Shown one piece after another: positions 12,944 through 23,379 of a stretch of DNA of 64,000 nt (within the stretch, counting starts at the first letter, position 1; the number at the start of each line of letters is the position of its first letter). Below the pieces are notes generated by a model that saw only the letters and a list, made by a program, of their open reading frames with translations, had not been told where the DNA came from and searched no databases. The translations under genes and the position numbers were made by a program. Source of the stretch: Lunularia cruciata (lineage: Eukaryota > Streptophyta > Marchantiopsida > Lunulariales > Lunulariaceae); the NCBI GenBank assembly GCA_948567375.1, contig OX419756.1, positions 38,852,552 through 38,916,551 on the forward strand. The letters run 5' to 3'.

Positions 12944-13594
12944 CTAAAGCTTGATGGACCGTTCGTCTAGCTTATCCATGTCAACAGGTTGTGCTTGGAT
13001 CGCTTCATAGTCTTTTCCCAACGGGGAGTGACTGCAATAAACACCGGCTCCAACCGCAGCACTCAAGGATACAACGAGCCAGAAAATCAATACCTGCCCT
13101 GGTCGCTCAGCTGGGCTATAGTGCAGATTGAAGTAGCAAACTATGTACTGTCCGATGCAGTTGAGTTGCAATAACGCGATCACCACCAGCAAATGGAACC
13201 AATCGTTCGGTTTCCTGGTCCCGTTTTTGCAGTAAGCTTGGCGAAGCTTGGCTTGATCCGAGGGGTTCCACCTATGTAACATATGTGCATGAATGCAGCG
13301 ACCCGGATGAAGACACAGAATCAGAAATGTGAAGAAAGCATTGATCACCTGATTGATAGCTTCACCTCTGGACATGTTGTTGGAAATGGCTCCATCTATG
13401 ACTCCAAACCCTAGTAAAAGTACAGTTGCCACGGACATTCCACTCAAGCAGCTCCAGAAGACAGTGTTCAGGTTCTTCGTGTTTAGAAGCCATTTATGAA
13501 ACGCCACCACGGCTTGGTCCAGCCTAATGTCCCCTCCTTGGAACCCGGGTACTTTCATCCTGCGTTCAGAGAACTGTCTGCAATCTGTAATCAA
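12944..13594 (-). CDS. PLAC8-family-like membrane protein, transmembrane part
   Basis: The open frame resembles the membrane part of the plant PLAC8-family proteins of the Arabidopsis At4g23470 kind. Landmarks are a hydrophobic segment after LNTVFWSCL, then MSRGEAINQVINAFFTFL, the HPGR and HRWNPSDQAKLRQAYCK stretch, a second hydrophobic block NDWFHLLVVIALLQLNC, and SPLGKDYE near the end. In those relatives SPLGKDY is followed by a Cys-rich PLAC8 domain; here the frame stops about 18 residues later (TAG at 12944-12946). There is no ATG at the frame start. An acceptor-like TTGATTACAG lies at about 13583-13592 and a strong GTAAGT donor on the minus strand at 13767-13772, so the piece is probably an internal or final exon after an intron of roughly 190 bp. 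It is either a truncated gene or one with an unrecognised last exon. Confidence 0.6.
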   Translation of the reverse strand: MITDCRQFSERRMKVPGFQGGDIRLDQAVVAFHKWLLNTKNLNTVFWSCLSGMSVATVLLLGFGVIDGAISNNMSRGEAINQVINAFFTFLILCLHPGRCIHAHMLHRWNPSDQAKLRQAYCKNGTRKPNDWFHLLVVIALLQLNCIGQYIVCYFNLHYSPAERPGQVLIFWLVVSLSAAVGAGVYCSHSPLGKDYEAIQAQPVDMDKLDERSIKL

Positions 13595-13821
13595 TTAGCC
13601 CTTGGAACCTTGCTGTTCACACCGGTCTGCTTTCAGTCCTATGTCTCATGGCTCTCTGGAAACCTCGTGCAGCACCTGAATCCTTCCCGAATTGCATATG
13701 AAATTTGTATCTCCGGCCAAGTATGAGCAAAGCTTATGATTGATCTGATATTTGGAACCTCCGGAAACTTACCACCCCGTGGACGCAGAAACTGACACCA
13801 CCACAAGCAAATCGAGCAGCA

Positions 13822-14163
13822 TTATATATGAGTTTGCTCAGTGTCTGCAATCCAGTACGTAGAAGGCGGAGCAGTATTTGGGATAAAGCCAAAACTCCCG
13901 CCAGCATTTGGATAGATAGAGGCCATGGGAACGCAGAGAGTTCCTATTCTTTCATCTTTTGCTTTCCTCTCCGTTTCCGTTCCACAAATTCTGTGGCACT
14001 TTAGTGCCTCTGGGCTGGCAGGCACTTGATTTGGAGCATATCCTGGCTTTCCACCTTTACTTTTCCTGACAGCTTTTGGAATCTTCCCCAGCAAACGACG
14101 AATGGGTACAGATGGAAGCAGATGGCCTAGTCGATTTGCTTCAATAGGTCCAGATGTTGCCAA
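13822..14163 (-). CDS. Possible N-terminal exon, hypothetical protein
   Basis: A 113-codon frame starts with ATG (MATSGPIEANRLGHLLPS) just downstream of a perfect hairpin (14172-14209). It is Lys/Arg-rich in the middle (RRLLGKIPKAVRKSKGGK) and has no domain I recognise. It lies immediately upstream, on the same strand, of the PLAC8-like piece at 12944-13594 and could be its first exon. Against this, its frame ends in TAA at 13822-13824, before the good donor at 13772, so joining needs an earlier donor or a frame change. Low confidence. Confidence 0.3.
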   Translation of the reverse strand: MATSGPIEANRLGHLLPSVPIRRLLGKIPKAVRKSKGGKPGYAPNQVPASPEALKCHRICGTETERKAKDERIGTLCVPMASIYPNAGGSFGFIPNTAPPSTYWIADTEQTHI

Positions 14164-14171
14164 AGGACTCC

Positions 14172-14209
14172 TTTGTCAGATGCAGGTTACATCACCTGCA
14201 TCTGACAAA
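14172..14209. repeat. Perfect 16-bp inverted repeat with 6-base loop
   Basis: TTTGTCAGATGCAGGT (14172-14187), loop TACATC, then its exact reverse complement (14194-14209). It lies 9 bp upstream of the ATG at 14163 on the minus strand, so a transcript of that frame could carry it as a stable 5'-leader hairpin. No neighbouring second copy explains it, which fits a local template-switch origin. Confidence 0.9.
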
Positions 14210-15109
14210 AGCGACCACTATACTCAAAAATATGCGCTCTGGTGAGTGAAGTACGGTTAGGTTTTGAAGATTGACAAGGGATCATGCCAGATGCCCCACT
14301 CCGGGTGGCCTTGGACTATCTGAACCAGAAATTCCTGCTGCCAGTAGCTCGAGTTGGCCGCAGGTCTTGGTCTACCGCGACTGAGTTGACATAGCTTTTT
14401 ACCACATCTATCAGAACCAGCGACTGGTTCATTATGACAGGCTTGGAGAGAATACTAAGATCGGTCCACCTTAGATCCACATGGGGAACGAGGGCTTCAC
14501 CTTGGACGCTTCATTAAGTAGAAGGGGTCTATTTGATTGGATGTCTGTAGTTTCTCCAACGTTCCATATGAAATATATGAAGTGAATTGCAGCCAATTGA
14601 TTCCGATGATTACTTCTCTTCGACTCTTGACTTCTTTATTCTTTCTAGCTACAGGTGGGGTCTCCATCTACCCTCCGACTGTCCTTCTTTACCAAGCGTA
14701 ATCAACTCAAAGAACCGGCGTTGGGTTTCGATAAAATGACAATTTGGTAAGCAGCATCCAAGCTCGTGGGGATGCCAAGGGTATTTCTGAGTGGATCCAG
14801 TAGGACTTTCAAATACCATGTGCGCGTAAAGGTGCGGGACAAAGAGGTCTATGTGTCGGGTAACAACCACAATTCTTTTACTCGTGATGACTTCTTAATG
14901 TGACGAAAGGTCTACGTGATTCAAAGTGGGCTATGTGTCCGGTAACAAGTACAATTTTTTTACACGTGATGACTTCTAAATGTAACGAGAGTTCTACGTG
15001 ATTGCATAACCTGCAATTGAGAGGATGCAAGGGTAACCTGCTGCCGAACATAGGTGGTCTCTATTTGCCATAGAGCATTACAAGGCTTTACTCCAGGTGG
15101 CTTTTCTAT
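14210..15109. other. Non-coding stretch with an 82-bp tandem duplication
   Basis: No gene recognised. Two imperfect direct copies of about 75 bp start near 14850 and 14932 (each contains TATGTGTC, GGTAACA, CGTGATGACTTCT and TCTACGTGATT), giving a period of about 82 bp. The sequence from about 15110 on reads as LINE-like reverse transcriptase. Confidence 0.55.
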
Positions 15110-16960
15110 CTGGTTCTTTCCATCCATCTCGGAAACACACCTATATCCATAACGGACGACACTTATATTGTAAGTCATGTGGATAATGTAGTTAGTGCAA
15201 TGCAGGATTTCACACTTCACTTAGAGGTCTAGATTCTCAAATGCAAGGTTTGGAGCATAGGCTTGATCCTCACTCTCTTTGACTTCCCATCAGGATTTCA
15301 GTCCCCTATTGGCGATTTGAGAGTTTTGCCCTCTCCTTTGGAGCATGAGGATTTTTATACCTGTTCAGAACGGGACTTTAGTAAAGATCATCACCTATGC
15401 TCATCTACTCTCATGGGTGGAGAATATCCAGGTGGCCTATTCTATTCTTAGTAATTGTTACTTCTCTAGGGTCTCATATTTGGTGCATACATTCCCACTG
15501 TTGGAGGCACTATTGCCACATTTGTGGATGTTTGATAGTGCTATCTGCCATACTTTCTCCCATATGTTAAGGCTATGCATGCTCCCACAACTATAGATGA
15601 GTGGTGTAAGCAGCAGATAACGCTCCCCATAGTCTTGGGTGGATGTGATCTCATGTGGTAGGAGTGCACTGCACCAACATATAATAGAGCATAGGCTCTA
15701 GTGGTCCCTTGTTTAGCAAACCAGTTCTTACATGAGTGTCATCCTTTTCTATTGTGACCTATTACAATAGTAGATTCAGCCACTTATGCACTCCAAACAC
15801 ATCTTTGATTGGCTTGGACTCATTGCCAAGTCTTGCACGCATGTCACTCATGAATTTATTGACTTTGTCTCCTTTGACACTAGAAAGCTCTAGGCGGATG
15901 TGTGAGAGTATGCACACTCACACAATTACTATAACATTCGAAGGACAATAGAAACCACAAGAAAAGAAACACAATGTTTGATTCCTCAATATTCCGATAC
16001 TCCAAACTAGCACCTTGTCTTTATTATATAGCAAAGAGGATCCACTCAAAGAGAGCTACACTCTTGGATTAGATATATGGATTGGTGATATGTCAACAAG
16101 CTACACCCTTAGATTACCTGCATGGATTGGTGACATATCAATCCTTGTCCTATGTCTAAAGGGAATCTTTGGAGAATCTTCCTATAGGAAGCTCAGAATA
16201 GCATGGGTAAGGTATAGTTGGAAAGATCTTGATGAGACAAACAAGGGGGAGAAGGCAACACGCTTTTGTCCCAAAAGGGGAGGATTCTTTGAGGTTGTTT
16301 GTTTCCATTCTTTGAGGCTTACTTCTTTCTTTTAGGCCTCCAAAATTGACTTTGAAGTTTTTAGTGAATTTTTGACCTCTACACAATTTCTACCTCTAAA
16401 TAATTTGTGTAGCTAATAGTATTACACTTACTAACATCCTCATTGATTTGCATCTACCTAACAAAGTTAGGTCCCCTCTTGCAAGGAGAAAGGCTCTCAA
16501 GCTTGGCTCCAAGCTTCACCCTTGATTGATGACTTTCTGTTCACTTCTAAGGAGTTTTCCATGGCCCTTCAATTGAGGTTGGGTCTCCTACATCTAGCTC
16601 TCATAGAGTTGTCGCACTAGTGCACATGCGGTTCCCCTTATGACATGGTGGGAATACAATTTCTATAATTGTGGTAGATGATGAGCCCACCCAAAGTCCA
16701 TGATGCACTTTGTGATACATTTGCTAAGATCTTACGAGCTACACAAGTCTAAGTTTGGATTGAGCAATGGTTAGATCTCCTAAGACCACCTATCCGTCTG
16801 GTGCAAGTGGATATAATGACTTTCAAGGATGGTCACCGCACCTTACATGATGTGGTGGTGGCAAACCTTCTACGGGAAGAGTCCTTGACAAGGGTAGGCA
16901 TAAAAGTGAGAGAAGAAGTGATTATTGCCTCTAGGGGCAAGGAGGACCACTATACACCCT
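15110..16960 (+). pseudogene. LINE-like reverse transcriptase fragment, interrupted
   Basis: Near 15150 the frame reads ITDDTYIVSHVDNVVSAMQDF, matching the YADDTYIV catalytic motif of non-LTR-type RTs with YA changed to IT. It continues with SGFQSPIGDLRVL (about 15290-15330), WVENIQVAYSIL (about 15417-15452) and LLPHLWMFDSA (about 15508-15540), typical of the RT thumb region. After the inserted solo LTR at 15930-16426, the homologous C-terminal region resumes: LQLRLGLLHLALIELSH near 16570-16620, the Cys-rich CTCG, HDALCDTF near 16710, and VDIMTFKDGHRTLHDVVV near 16810-16860, parallel to the nuclease-like part at 780-840. Many stops and frame changes make it dead. Confidence 0.6.
15930..16426 (+). 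mobile_element. Solo LTR of the element-C family
   Basis: The sequence is a diverged relative of the 602-bp LTR at 24959-25560. It shares CCTTGTCTTTATTATATAGCAA (near 16012), several TTGGATTAG and GGATTGGTGA phrases, and the end GTATTACA (16419-16426). The start, TATAACATTCG, aligns to TGTAATACTCC. It is flanked by ATTAC (15925-15929) and CTTAC (16427-16431), a 4-of-5 target-site duplication. No internal element sequence is attached, as expected after LTR-LTR recombination. It splits the LINE-like fragment. Confidence 0.6.
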
Positions 16961-16989
16961 AACTATCCTTAGATACCTTTGTCCCACTT

Positions 16990-17096
16990 TTTGTGCATAT
17001 ATACATTGCTACACAACATACATTGCTGTCAATATCATGCACTATAGAAGCACAACTCAGACATAAGTCATACATGAACTCTAAAGTGCCACAATA
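16990..17096. repeat. ~100-bp direct repeat, left copy
   Basis: This block (ATATACATTGCTACACAA, then CACTATAGAAGCACAACTC) is repeated with changes at about 17545-17650. The two copies exactly bracket the truncated LTR piece at 17097-17539 in the same orientation. They may be a sub-terminal repeat of element E or duplicated flanking DNA. Confidence 0.6.
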
Positions 17097-17539
17097 AGTA
17101 GTTCATTCTTCAACTCAAATCACACTCAAATCAGGTTGGTACTCAATCCTTCACTCAACACTCTACAAACAATTGGGCATTGATTACAGTCAAGCCATAC
17201 CCACTTTAGCTAAGAGACCTCAAGTAATGCTTGCCGCCTCTGTCTACCATAGTTAGGAAGTAAAGGCTCAACATCAAAGAAGTGAGCTCTCTGGAGCTGC
17301 ACTTGAAAGTATAGACCTCTACTTGACCTAGGCCTCTAGCTTTAACGGTGCTACTAACGGCACATATGATGGTGCAAATGGTGCAAGTGCCAATGGGTCC
17401 TATCATGTGATCAATAGCCCTAACATAAAATCAAACCGCCAACAAGTAGTCCATGACTAACTACCAAAATACCTATGACTACCAACACTCTCACTCCAAC
17501 ATTTGAGCAACTAGCTTTGGCACTACAAATGTCATGATA
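17097..17539 (-). repeat. Truncated 3' LTR of element E
   Basis: This 443-bp piece aligns with 43805-44170 of the 5' LTR (shared ATTGGGCA-TGATTACA phrases, ACCAAAATACCTATGACTACCA, and AGCTTTGGCACTACAAA). Its outer end reads GTCATGATA, the complement of the LTR start TGTCATGA with one change. The rest of the roughly 1.7-kb LTR is missing. No polypurine tract is visible next to it, so a rearrangement rather than simple insertion probably shaped this end. Confidence 0.6.
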
Positions 17540-17559
17540 GTTATCATGTGTATATACAT

Positions 17560-19030
17560 TGTTACACAATATACATAATTTTAAACATCATACACTATAG
17601 AAACACAACTCATACATGAAGTTAGTCACTTAGCTACAATCTATACAACATAAAGGATGAACTAGCTATAGGTCAAGTACATCTAGGACATAACTTGAGG
17701 AACACTATAAGGGGTAGAGTCAAACATGCCATATGCCATCCTCTTGAACAACTATCATACACCAACATAGTAGCAACTCCACTAGAAGAGTTGCATAACA
17801 TACATTACAAGCCTACACATACAAGTGCCAAGCTTGGATCCATAGTGCCATCAATGTTTGGGAGGTGGCATGGTGCACAATTGCACATATAATCTTTCAA
17901 ACAACACCATCACGTCCTTCTAACATAAGGACTCCAAAAGGCAAAACCTTATGCACTCTCAAGATAATGTGGCTTGTAGTAACATCAAGTGTCGTTGATA
18001 TAGTCTACTATATATATACATAGTCACATGGATGAAATTGATGTATTGACAAGGGTCTATAACTTCTTCCTCAAATAGTATCATAGCATAAGGTATCCGT
18101 ATGTTGAGCAATTGCTAAGTTCTCAAAGGCCATTAACATCACTCTCCAAAAGATCTCTACTTGTTGAGAACATGCGCTTAACCATATGTCTAGATCATCC
18201 AACTCTAAAACTATAGTAGAATCTTGACAATTGGCTATAGGTAAATCTAGATCTCATCCATAGAGTAGAAAGTAAAGAAAGAAGGATGCTTGCTAGTTGA
18301 ACAGATAGCCCTTGGCCAACCAAGGTAATGGGAGATCCCAAACCATACTTATGGAATCCTCTCTTCACTATTTGAACCACTGTCTCTACTAATCCATCTA
18401 CCTTAGGGTGATCTTGGGAGGTTGTATAATGATCAATCAAGGCCTTGTCACACAAGACCTAAAACTCACACAAGACCTAAAACTCCTACAAGAACTCTAT
18501 ACCCTGATTAGTCAAAACCTCAATGGATGCACCAAAATGACTAAGAATCGGATCCAAGTAAGCTTTCCTTTCACTCAACTTGTCAAGAAGTGCCACCAAC
18601 TCAATCCACTTAGAGAAGTGCTCCACCATAACCAAAAAATACCAATGATGTCTCATAATCAACAATAAAGGTATAACAAAGTCCAAACTCTAATGGTTAT
18701 CCAATCCCATGATAGGTAATGGGTGTAACTACGGTAGAGGAGTGTTGAATGATGCTCTAACTTGGTCACAAACCACATATCTGGTAAAAAAAGTGTTTTA
18801 TCTTGGTCTGCATACAACACCACCAATAATGACTTTGGAGTAACCTATATGTATGGTTACTCCAAAATTTCCTAGCTCCTCATGAGCATGACGGACCAAC
18901 TATGGTCTTTGAGATGGAAGTGGTACTACTTGCACTCTATCATCTACACAAAGAAGGTGTTTGCCCTCCAATCTAAACCACTTGGCTCACTAAAGAACAT
19001 AGTCTCTCTCCTTGGTACCAATTGTGCCAC
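17560..19030 (-). pseudogene. Element E integrase region
   Basis: Decayed integrase. 18486-18686 (minus) reads as the core start: VMVEHFSKWIELVALLDK and VLTNQGIEFL correspond to the region from the first to the second catalytic Asp (D at the LTNQG position changed to N). 18195-18455 continues with CDKALIDHYTT, HPKVDGLVET (catalytic Glu retained) and VKRGFHKYGL. A zinc-binding region would lie near 18700-19030 but is badly eroded. Intact integrases insert the cDNA into host DNA. Confidence 0.65.
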
Positions 19031-19269
19031 CCACAACACCAATGCAAAGATAATCCATCACTAAAACATTATCATGAATGTCTTGCTGAATTGTACAAAT
19101 ATCTCCACCCTTTGGATTTGTGACCTCAATAACTCATCATGTATGCACTGAGAGAGATACCACCAAAGTCTCAGAAAATATACATAGAAAGGTAGAAAAT
19201 GCCAACTTAGCACCGTCTCCTCATCCATCTCACCATGCTAATGTGCCCTAGTCTGATTTTGTTGGCTAG

Positions 19270-20500
19270 GACATGGGTTTCTACTCAACTCATCTGCATC
19301 ATGGTACATCACTCTAAGTCTGAATAACCATAAAATGATACTCTTATAAAATCAGAGCCCATCATGCAAGCTTCTTTGAAAGCTTGTAAGACTCCATCAA
19401 CCACTTCAATGGTTGATGATCAATGATGCAAGTGAAAAGGTTACCAAATAGGTAACATCAGAAATGTGCTATTGCTATTGATATTACCAAACATTCTCTC
19501 TCATATGAACTATACTTCCTCTCTACTGAATTGTTGGAGCTACTAGCATAGGCTACCACAAACTCCTTCTCATCATCATGTTGGGTGAGCACTACTCCAA
19601 GCCCCAACATACTACAATCAATATGAACTTGGAATAGTCATCCTTTGATTGGTCTCTTAAGAATAAGGGTAGATGTCAACCTCTCTTTGAGCTTTATAAA
19701 AGTTTTCTCTTGCTCATCTCCCCAACACCACTAATGTATAAGCTTGGTCAACTTTGTCAAGGCCTTGGCAATGGTAGTAAATCCTATATCATATCAATGA
19801 TAGAAGTTTGCCAACCCAAGGAATACTCACACTTTGCTCACATCAGTAGGCTGAGGAATATGTGCAATAGCTTTCACCTTGGTTTGCTGAACACCAAGTC
19901 CTCTAGGGTAGATAGTGTGACCCAAATCCTCAACTTGCTCATGGAAGAATCTACACTTCCTAGGATGTAATTTGAGTCCATGAGATCTCAACCTCTCAAA
20001 CACCCCCAACAAATGTTTCTCATGCTCCTCCATAGTAGTGCTATAGACCAAAATGTCATCAATGTAGCACCAAGAAAAATACAATCTTGCTAGGATCTTG
20101 TCCATGATCCTCTAAAACTTGGTAGGAGCATTCTTTAACCCAAATGGTAAGAACTTCTATTGATATAATACATTCTTTCCATGAAGATTAATAGCCCAAA
20201 ATGATGTCTTAGACTTATCCTCCTCTCTAATTGGCAAGAAATGATATCTTATCAAAGATCCAAAGTATTGAAGACCTTTGCATGCCCAATCACATCAAAA
20301 ATCTCCTTTGGTGAAGGCATGATATATAAATCAACCCTAGTTTGTTGGTTGATAGGATGGTAATCTCTCCACACTTGCTTTTTTGTGTAGTTGCCATGCA
20401 TATCCTTCTTGGTTGGCATCATTATAGCTAATGTATACTCACCATGTGAAATCTCCACCAAACTAGTCTCAAAAAGGTGTTTGCATTGGCTCTAAATCAA
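19270..20500 (-). pseudogene. Element E reverse transcriptase and RNase H
   Basis: 20252-20461 (minus) carries the RT fingers: MMPTKKDMHGNYTKK, a DYHPIN box and KVFNTLDL. 19827-20105 carries the catalytic YIDDILVYS (YIDD near 20056-20067), the HEKHLLGVFERL helix and KCRFF. RNase H sequence follows to about 19270. Several stops break it. Order and motifs are those of Ty3/gypsy pol, and element F has the same start at 63770-64000. Confidence 0.8.
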
Positions 20501-21059
20501 TACTCTCTCCATGTCACTATATCTATAGAGACATCAAGAAATTGGTGTATCATTAGTAAGCTCAATCCAAATACTAGCTCCTTTTAAAGCACCCAAATCC
20601 TTCATACTAAAAGACAAAACAAATCGTGTAGCTCCACAAGAACCTCCAAACTCTTTGTCTTTCCCCTCTTGTAAGCTTGGGTCCAATATTTGGCTCCCAA
20701 GTATTCTTTATAATTGATGTAGGAGTGGAAGATGTACTTATTGGTTGTTACACTAGGCCCTTGGGAGAAACAATGTCATGCTCCTAACCACTAGAGTTCC
20801 CAATCTCAATGTTGAAAACCCTCTGCTTTGGTTGCAAGCTCCATATGTTCTCTAGCTACATCCCAAGTAAACCAAGGATGTAATCCAAGTAGACCATGCT
20901 TGCTTGGATGAACCCCAAGTAGACCACTCTCACTAGTACTATTGGCTATCTCCCAAGAATACCCTACCCACTTGGTCCATCACTCCCAGCATGTGCCTAA
21001 ATTATCTTGATAGGCATAGAGCTCACAAGTGTCCAAGTGGTGATACCTATCAAGCGCAT

Positions 21060-22190
21060 CCACACTACTTTGCCAAGCCAAGGCTCACAATCTAGGTCAA
21101 AAACTTTAGGTCCATAGCCTCTAACATTTGATGCCTAGATGCCTTTGAGATTGTTGTAACAATGGTAATACTAGTACAAAAACCCGTAGTCCACTCCTTC
21201 TCATTGACATTGGGCTCCACCAACTATTGTAACTATAAGTCCCTAATAAGTCCAAGACCTCTCTCTCAAAAAGCATGGGAGCATGGGAAACTCATAAGTG
21301 TGGGTAAAGTGGCTCTAGGCTATACAACAAGATTCACTATTGCCATATGTGACCTACCAACCACTACCACCATTTGAGACTAGCACCCAACATCCAAAAG
21401 GTCATCAATAGTAAGGTGGTCTAATCGTTGAATCTTATCATAAACACATTGTAAAATCTCTCAAGGTAAGAAGTTTGTCCACCAAAGACAAAGACAATGA
21501 GCCCATGATTCCACTTTGGATGTAACTAAAAACACAGTAGGTCCCATGCAAGAATGGACTTGATGTGTACTTGCCACCACTCGGGTACAAGAACCACCCA
21601 TCAAAGGGATGTTCTCCAAAATGTAGGCTAGAGAAATAGATTGATGAACTTGGAGATGTCATAATATAAGTAACATCTCCCAAAGCACACTAGAATTGAG
21701 ATCTTGGAGACCCTAACCTTGGCTATCATGGGTATGTCCTTGACATGGCAATCCAAAAATCACCAAATGAATGGGATGATGTCTCTCCAAATCTTGCATC
21801 CACAACAAGGAAATGTGTGCTAGTAGGGTCTTTTGGTAACCCTTGACTAATTGGTAATAACTCAAGATACAAATAGACGAAGTGTGCCATATGATGTAGA
21901 GAGACTTGCCTAGAAATCTCATCTCTCTCCACATACAAGTACCTCTATACTTGTATAACTGCTTATAATACCGTAGCTAGTCCAATGTTAATCCTACCAA
22001 ACAACTCCAATAGACATATTCTTTCTATTGGATTCTACCAAACAATGAGAGTGGTATCCAAAGGTGACAAGGTAATAGAATCTAGAGGCTCATCCTCAGA
22101 TTGGTCTCCTAGTGATACAAAGGCTCCACTCCAAGCCAAACTAGACCAATTGATCCACATGCTATTGCAATGCCTCCTTAAAACTCCACA
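21060..22190 (-). pseudogene. Cytosine-5 DNA methyltransferase domain inside element E
   Basis: Between protease and RT, the minus strand encodes a C5-MTase-like domain. Motif I: LELFGRINIGLATVL (near 21970-22016), then RYLYVERDEISRQVSLHH, equivalent to the AdoMet-binding loop and the following acidic strand. Motif IV: PIHLVIFGLPCQG with the catalytic Pro-Cys-Gln intact (21740-21748). Motif VI: YILENIPLMG (ENI at 21609-21617). Motif VIII-like: CLCLWWTNFLP near 21480. Motif IX-like: LVEPNVNEKE near 21200-21225. Frames shift between motifs and stops occur, so it is inactive. Intact relatives transfer methyl groups to cytosine C5 and the fold resembles DNMT3-type enzymes. The same block in the same place occurs in element F, so it belongs to the element family. 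Confidence 0.75.
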
Positions 22191-22297
22191 ATGGAATATC
22201 TAAGGTGAATAGAACAATCACACTTGTACTCCAAATCCAAGTGATCTCCTTTGGTATTGGAGTATTCTTTGCATATGAATTCTCCTCCAATAAGTCA

Positions 22298-22730
22298 CTA
22301 GACTAAGTAATGGAACCATTGAAAGTTGAAATTAATGCCATGGTCCTTAATTGTAATAAGAATGCCACTACAAAAGCATACTAGTAGACAACATACTTGT
22401 CTTTCACCAAGTTGCCAAATTGGTCTATAGGAGATTGTATCCTCCCAATATTCAATACTAAAACCCATGGAGTATAACACTACTCTACAAACTAGCACAT
22501 TATATGACTCTACTATTGTTACAATGGCTTCTCTCACCAAAAGCTATCAATCTGATGACCATGTTGGATAATGAGCTCTCCACATGTGATGTACTATGTA
22601 GAACCATCCCTAGAGATGTTTGGATCTGAAATGGACACCTCTCCATATTGGTCTTCCATAACTCTAGACCAACAACTACAACCCTCCCCAACATAAGAGG
22701 TTGCACACTAGAGTTTAATAAGACGCTCTA
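22298..22730 (-). pseudogene. Element E protease region
   Basis: 22500-22706 (minus) reads VQPLMLGR, then LELWKTNMERCPFQIQTSLG. Just before it in the joined element comes LLNSS, standing where an aspartyl protease would have a D-S/T-G motif; element F reads LLDSSAQP at the same place. 22298-22540 continues with ESYNVLVCRVVLYSMGF, the hydrophobic tail of the fold. The 5' part of this exon lies beyond the inserted element D, at 40376 and above. In live elements the enzyme cuts the polyprotein. Confidence 0.6.
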
Positions 22731-23183
22731 TGTAATAATATGGAGTTTATTGACAAGTTAGTTAAGGTTAACCAAGTAACAAATGGGCCAAATTAGTCTA
22801 GAATATTCTAGAAGTATCTAGGAAGCTACATGGTACCTTCCAAATATTGGGTAATATATATACCAAGTAGCAACTTCTAGGAGGAAGCTTCTTGGCTACC
22901 TTAGCTTGCACCCCAAGTAGGTAGCCTCTAGAAGGAAGCTTCCAGAAAGCTTCCAACTAGCTTTGCTTGCACGGCAAATAGATGACTTCTAGAAAGAAGC
23001 TTCTTGAGAAGACTTGGTTTGTACTCCAAGAAAATGGCTTAAGGCTCTTGAGAAGCTTCTCAAGAGCTTTATATTCTCCTTGTAAACACCAAAGCTCAAG
23101 CTCATGCTAGGTATTGAGATTTTTCACTTATCCAATATGGTCTTCCATTCTCATATTTCTCCCCTTGGTCTCAATTGTTTATA
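22731..23183 (+). repeat. 5' LTR of element D
   Basis: It begins TGTAATAATATGGAG, related to the TGTAACAATATGGAG of element A, and ends TTTATA (CA changed to TA). It contains GAAGCTTC-type palindromes (22880-23065). The TATA-box position is mutated. The PBS follows one base later. Confidence 0.85.
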
Positions 23184-23379
23184 TTGGTATTAGAGCAAGA
23201 ATGGGATCAATGGAATTTATGGACCACCAAATCCATTTCTTCCAAACCATTGGAACTTTTGTGCTAGTGTACTACCCAAGCATCATTTCACGTAGTTCAT
23301 CACCTCATGCTTTGTGTAGAAATTTTTGAATAAGATCACCTTGTCTAAGGAACCCTTGGTATTTTTGATTTCAACTTAT

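Noticed and set aside
14850-15004. Tandem repeat as a terminator or regulatory array
   Set aside because: Only two imperfect copies with no stem-loop and no neighbouring gene to regulate.
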